DNA of 7,370 bases from assembly GCA_902796505.1 (NCBI GenBank), contig CADBPA010000124.1, positions 1 to 7,370 of the forward strand, in the 5' to 3' direction. The notes below the pieces were generated by a model, which saw only the letters and a list, made by a program, of their open reading frames with translations, had not been told where the DNA came from and did not search any database. The first letter of the stretch is position 1; each line of letters starts with the position of its first letter. This document shows, piece after piece, positions 6,101-7,370 of this stretch. The translations under genes were made by a program, and so were the position numbers. The DNA comes from an uncultured Ruminococcus sp. GTDB taxonomy: Bacteria; Bacillota; Clostridia; Oscillospirales; CAG-272.

Positions 6101-6770
6101 CGGTCCCGAACAGCACGGCTATATCGAGAGCGTCGGATACGACCTCTACGTCCGCCTGCTCAATGAAGCCGTTCTGGAAGAGAACGGACAGACGGTCGAG
6201 CCGCCCTTCGAGGCGACCGTCGAGATCAGAACCGACGCCAATATTCCCGAAAATTATATCCGCACGCCGGCGCAGCGGATGGAAATGTACAAGAAAATTT
6301 CGCTCATCCGCACGAAAGAGGACCTCTCGGACGTCGCGGACGAGTTCACCGACCGCTTCGGCGATCTGCCGAAGGCGACCGAGCGGCTGCTTTCGGTCTC
6401 GCTCACGCGCGCGCTGGCGGCGCAGGCGAGGATCCGGCGCGTCTGCTACGACCTCGGTCGGCTGACCTTCTTCACCGACGAGCCGAACCTTCCGCTCTGG
6501 TCGGAGATCGTGGTCGAAAATCCGGGGCTTGAGATCCGCTCCTTCCCCTCGCTCTCGGTCGGCGTCCGGATCAAAACGCTCGACGAGGCGCTCGCGCGCG
6601 CCGTCTCGATCCTCAGCCGGTACGTCGAGTTGATGAAAGAATATCCCGCTCCTCCGAAAGAGGAGAAAAAACCGCCCGCGCCGCCCCCTCCTCCGCCTCC
6701 GTCGCAGAGGAGGAGCGTCATGCCCGACAAGGTGATCCGCGCGCGGCGGAAATATCAAAAGAAATACTGA
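3114..6770 (+). CDS. mfd: Transcription-repair coupling factor Mfd
   Basis: A 1218-aa DNA translocase that binds RNA polymerase stalled at DNA lesions, pushes it off and recruits UvrA for nucleotide-excision repair. Residues 1 to about 490 form the UvrB-like module, with a degenerate nucleotide loop (GLSGGAQT) and the GQFAHRGGIVDFFP motif. The CarD-like RNA polymerase-interacting domain spans about 510-570 (LSVGDYVVHESYGIGRFEG). The RecG-like motor follows: Walker A GDVGFGKT (665-672), DEEQ (766-769), TMTATPIPRT (790-799) and QIRGRVGRS (935-943). A TRCF C-terminal domain covers about 1045-1150. The protein is slightly longer than E. coli (1148 aa) or B. subtilis (1177 aa) Mfd. The excess is mainly a tail after 1177 with seven consecutive prolines (1190-1196) and a basic end, ARRKYQKKY. 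It starts one base after the pth stop with no good ribosome site of its own, so it is probably translated by coupling. Apart from one TCA at codon 7 it uses no TTA, CTA or TCA codons. Confidence 0.98.
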   Translation: MNKPRFSSLIRADREYAAAMQTMREDLAENRSLPIVINGLSGGAQTAFLCEAVRDAREASGAPVLLLVGGDEEGEKLSAVLNAAGLAARTYRKRDLIFTDMSASHDTERERLSVLSAVTASSLDAVVATPSAALSYTIPEPLLLDLSCGFRAGDTLSPEDLVSRLLLLNFSHTDTVDGAGQFAHRGGIVDFFPDAGDEPVRVEFFGDEIDRITRFDPISQRATSPCDEVKLLPAGEVLLSVEAKARILQNIEKLIKKASEPTVLQTLAHEKQILTANLAADFADKYLGLVYESRENLLSYFTTFPRAVVFLVGTAAVKEEMKASLASLAEERTLLLSRGLVTAEAAQYSADAQDFDRFLDENLPIHVNPFSGGVGDLRLAGLFGFRTRRTVAYGDNPYMLLEDIDTLIKTGYRVLLLSENKAGSDSLAATLADRGVPHAALPEGDPDASALHPGVVYLSQGECEGFDLIMPRIALLSMTKDEGRAVMAHRRRQRNLKRSGNAGERLMSYADLSVGDYVVHESYGIGRFEGISTVRIDGVTKDYITVRYAGTDKLFIPCDRLEVISKYVGAHAEDGSVKLSQMGGGDWQKARTKAKAAARDLAQKLIALYAERARKPGFAFPAESAMEREFAEAFDFEPTDAQLDAIEDIRKDMQRPIPMNRLLCGDVGFGKTEVAIRAAFKAILAGKQVAFLVPTTILALQHYQTAISRMRGYPVNIAMLSRFSSSKERSAVLRRVARGEIDLLIGTHALLSKELKFHDLGLLIIDEEQRFGVSQKEKLKEIAKNVDVLTMTATPIPRTLNMALTGISDISVLDEAPGDRRPVQTYVLEHDDEMIFSAIRRELARGGQVLYMRNRIEDIEYRADKITAAIPEARVAVAHGRKEKEEIEDIWQGLVRGEIDVLVCTSIVETGIDLPNANTLIVEDADRMGLSQLHQIRGRVGRSARQAYAYFTYRAGKVLSEVAEKRLSAIREFAEFGAGFKIALRDLEIRGAGNLLGPEQHGYIESVGYDLYVRLLNEAVLEENGQTVEPPFEATVEIRTDANIPENYIRTPAQRMEMYKKISLIRTKEDLSDVADEFTDRFGDLPKATERLLSVSLTRALAAQARIRRVCYDLGRLTFFTDEPNLPLWSEIVVENPGLEIRSFPSLSVGVRIKTLDEALARAVSILSRYVELMKEYPAPPKEEKKPPAPPPPPPPSQRRSVMPDKVIRARRKYQKKY

Positions 6771-6786
6771 AAAGGAGGAACGCCGT

Positions 6787-7370
6787 ATGGATGCAAAAAG
6801 CCCGGCAAAGCCGAAAAAACGAAACGTTTTTCTCATTATTGTTTGCATTCTTGCGATTCTCGCGCTGTTGCTCGGCGCCGTTTTGCTGACGGTAACGCTC
6901 GTGCGGCGCTCCTCCTACGTCGTGTTATACGACGCGCGCGGCGTGGACGGCAAGATGCTGAACTACCTTGCGCGCTACGCAAAATATTCGCTCTTCGCCT
7001 CTCTTGCGCGCGCCGGGATCTCCCCCTCCGACGACGGGGAATTTCTCTCTTCGGACGCGTCTGCGTATACCGGCGCGCCGGGGAAGAGCTACCGCGAGCT
7101 TCTCTGCGAGCGGACAAAGGAGTATCTTTCGTCTCTGCTCGTCGCCTCCTCGCTCTTTGACCGGGCGGGGAAGCTGACCGGGGAAGACGAAAAAAATATC
7201 GACCGGCTTCTCTCGGATCTTCTCGCAAACAAAGCCGGCGGATCCGAGTCGGAATACAACGCCGCCGTCCGGGCGATGGGATTCGATCTTTCCGCTGTCC
7301 GCCGCGCGGTGACGATGCAGTATAAGGCCTCCGCCGCGCAGGCAAGGCTCTACGGCGCGGACGGCTCCGG
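6787..7370 (+). CDS. Membrane-anchored SurA/PrsA-like peptidyl-prolyl isomerase (N-terminal part, partial)
   Basis: The frame is open from ATG 6787 to the window edge, giving 194 residues. It starts 17 bases after the mfd stop with a strong AGGAGG (6773-6778), eight bases before the ATG. Residues 1-12 are basic (DAKSPAKPKKR) and about 13-39 form one membrane helix (VFLIIVCILAILALLLG...). No lipobox Cys is correctly placed, so the protein is probably anchored by an uncleaved helix with the rest outside the cell. The remainder is a helical region resembling the SurA N-terminal chaperone domain: LLCERTKEYLSSLLVASSL, a KLTGEDEKNIDRLL turn, EYNAAVRAMGFDLSAVRRAV, then AQARLYG. The isomerase domain itself would lie outside the window. 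In Clostridia a foldase of this kind often follows mfd, and that context is part of the call. The exact family is not certain. Confidence 0.75.
   Translation, partial: MDAKSPAKPKKRNVFLIIVCILAILALLLGAVLLTVTLVRRSSYVVLYDARGVDGKMLNYLARYAKYSLFASLARAGISPSDDGEFLSSDASAYTGAPGKSYRELLCERTKEYLSSLLVASSLFDRAGKLTGEDEKNIDRLLSDLLANKAGGSESEYNAAVRAMGFDLSAVRRAVTMQYKASAAQARLYGADGS

Noticed and set aside
3132..6848. A 1238-codon open frame on the minus strand across mfd
   Set aside because: It is in exact codon register with mfd, so it stays open only because mfd avoids TTA, CTA and TCA. The translation is an Arg/Asp-rich mix without domains, and no ribosome site or promoter supports it. Mfd itself has complete motifs.

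Overview
The window looks like chromosomal DNA from a GC-rich member of the Firmicutes, most likely an uncultured gut-type Clostridia. The reasons are the strong AGGAGG ribosome sites, consensus sigma-A promoters, the pth-mfd-foldase gene order typical of Firmicutes, and codon use dominated by C- and G-ending codons. There is no phage integrase, transposase, CRISPR array, tRNA or rRNA in it. The taxonomic placement is inference.

Layout. Positions 1-26 hold the edge of a neighbouring gene whose strand is ambiguous. Positions 40-126 carry two opposed intrinsic terminators. A minus-strand operon (1609 down to 213) follows. It encodes a family 6-type DNA-deoxyinosine (hypoxanthine) glycosylase and then a TIM-barrel metalloenzyme of the endonuclease IV / sugar-phosphate isomerase superfamily. 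Just past the stop of the second gene lies a diverged, frameshifted copy of its last 17 or so codons (155-210). Positions 1610-1853 form a divergent promoter region. The minus promoter matches consensus exactly (TTGACA-17-TATAAT), and the plus promoter is TTGACA-17-TACAAT with an extended -10.

The plus-strand operon starts at 1854. It contains an uncharacterised 212-aa protein, peptidyl-tRNA hydrolase (pth, overlapping by ATGA), the transcription-repair coupling factor (mfd, one base after pth), and a membrane-anchored protein resembling a SurA/PrsA-type peptidyl-prolyl isomerase that runs off the right edge.

How they fit together. The plus operon deals with stalled gene expression: Pth recycles peptidyl-tRNA dropped from ribosomes, Mfd removes RNA polymerase stalled at lesions and recruits UvrA, and the last gene probably helps fold exported proteins. 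The divergent minus operon starts base-excision repair of deaminated adenine. Its TIM-barrel partner has a counterpart for every endonuclease IV metal ligand I could recall, so it could process the abasic sites the glycosylase makes, though an ordinary sugar isomerase is equally possible. No clearly new system is visible. The points most worth a look are this glycosylase/TIM-barrel pair, the uncharacterised gene heading the pth-mfd operon, the duplicated 3' end, and the polyproline tail of Mfd.
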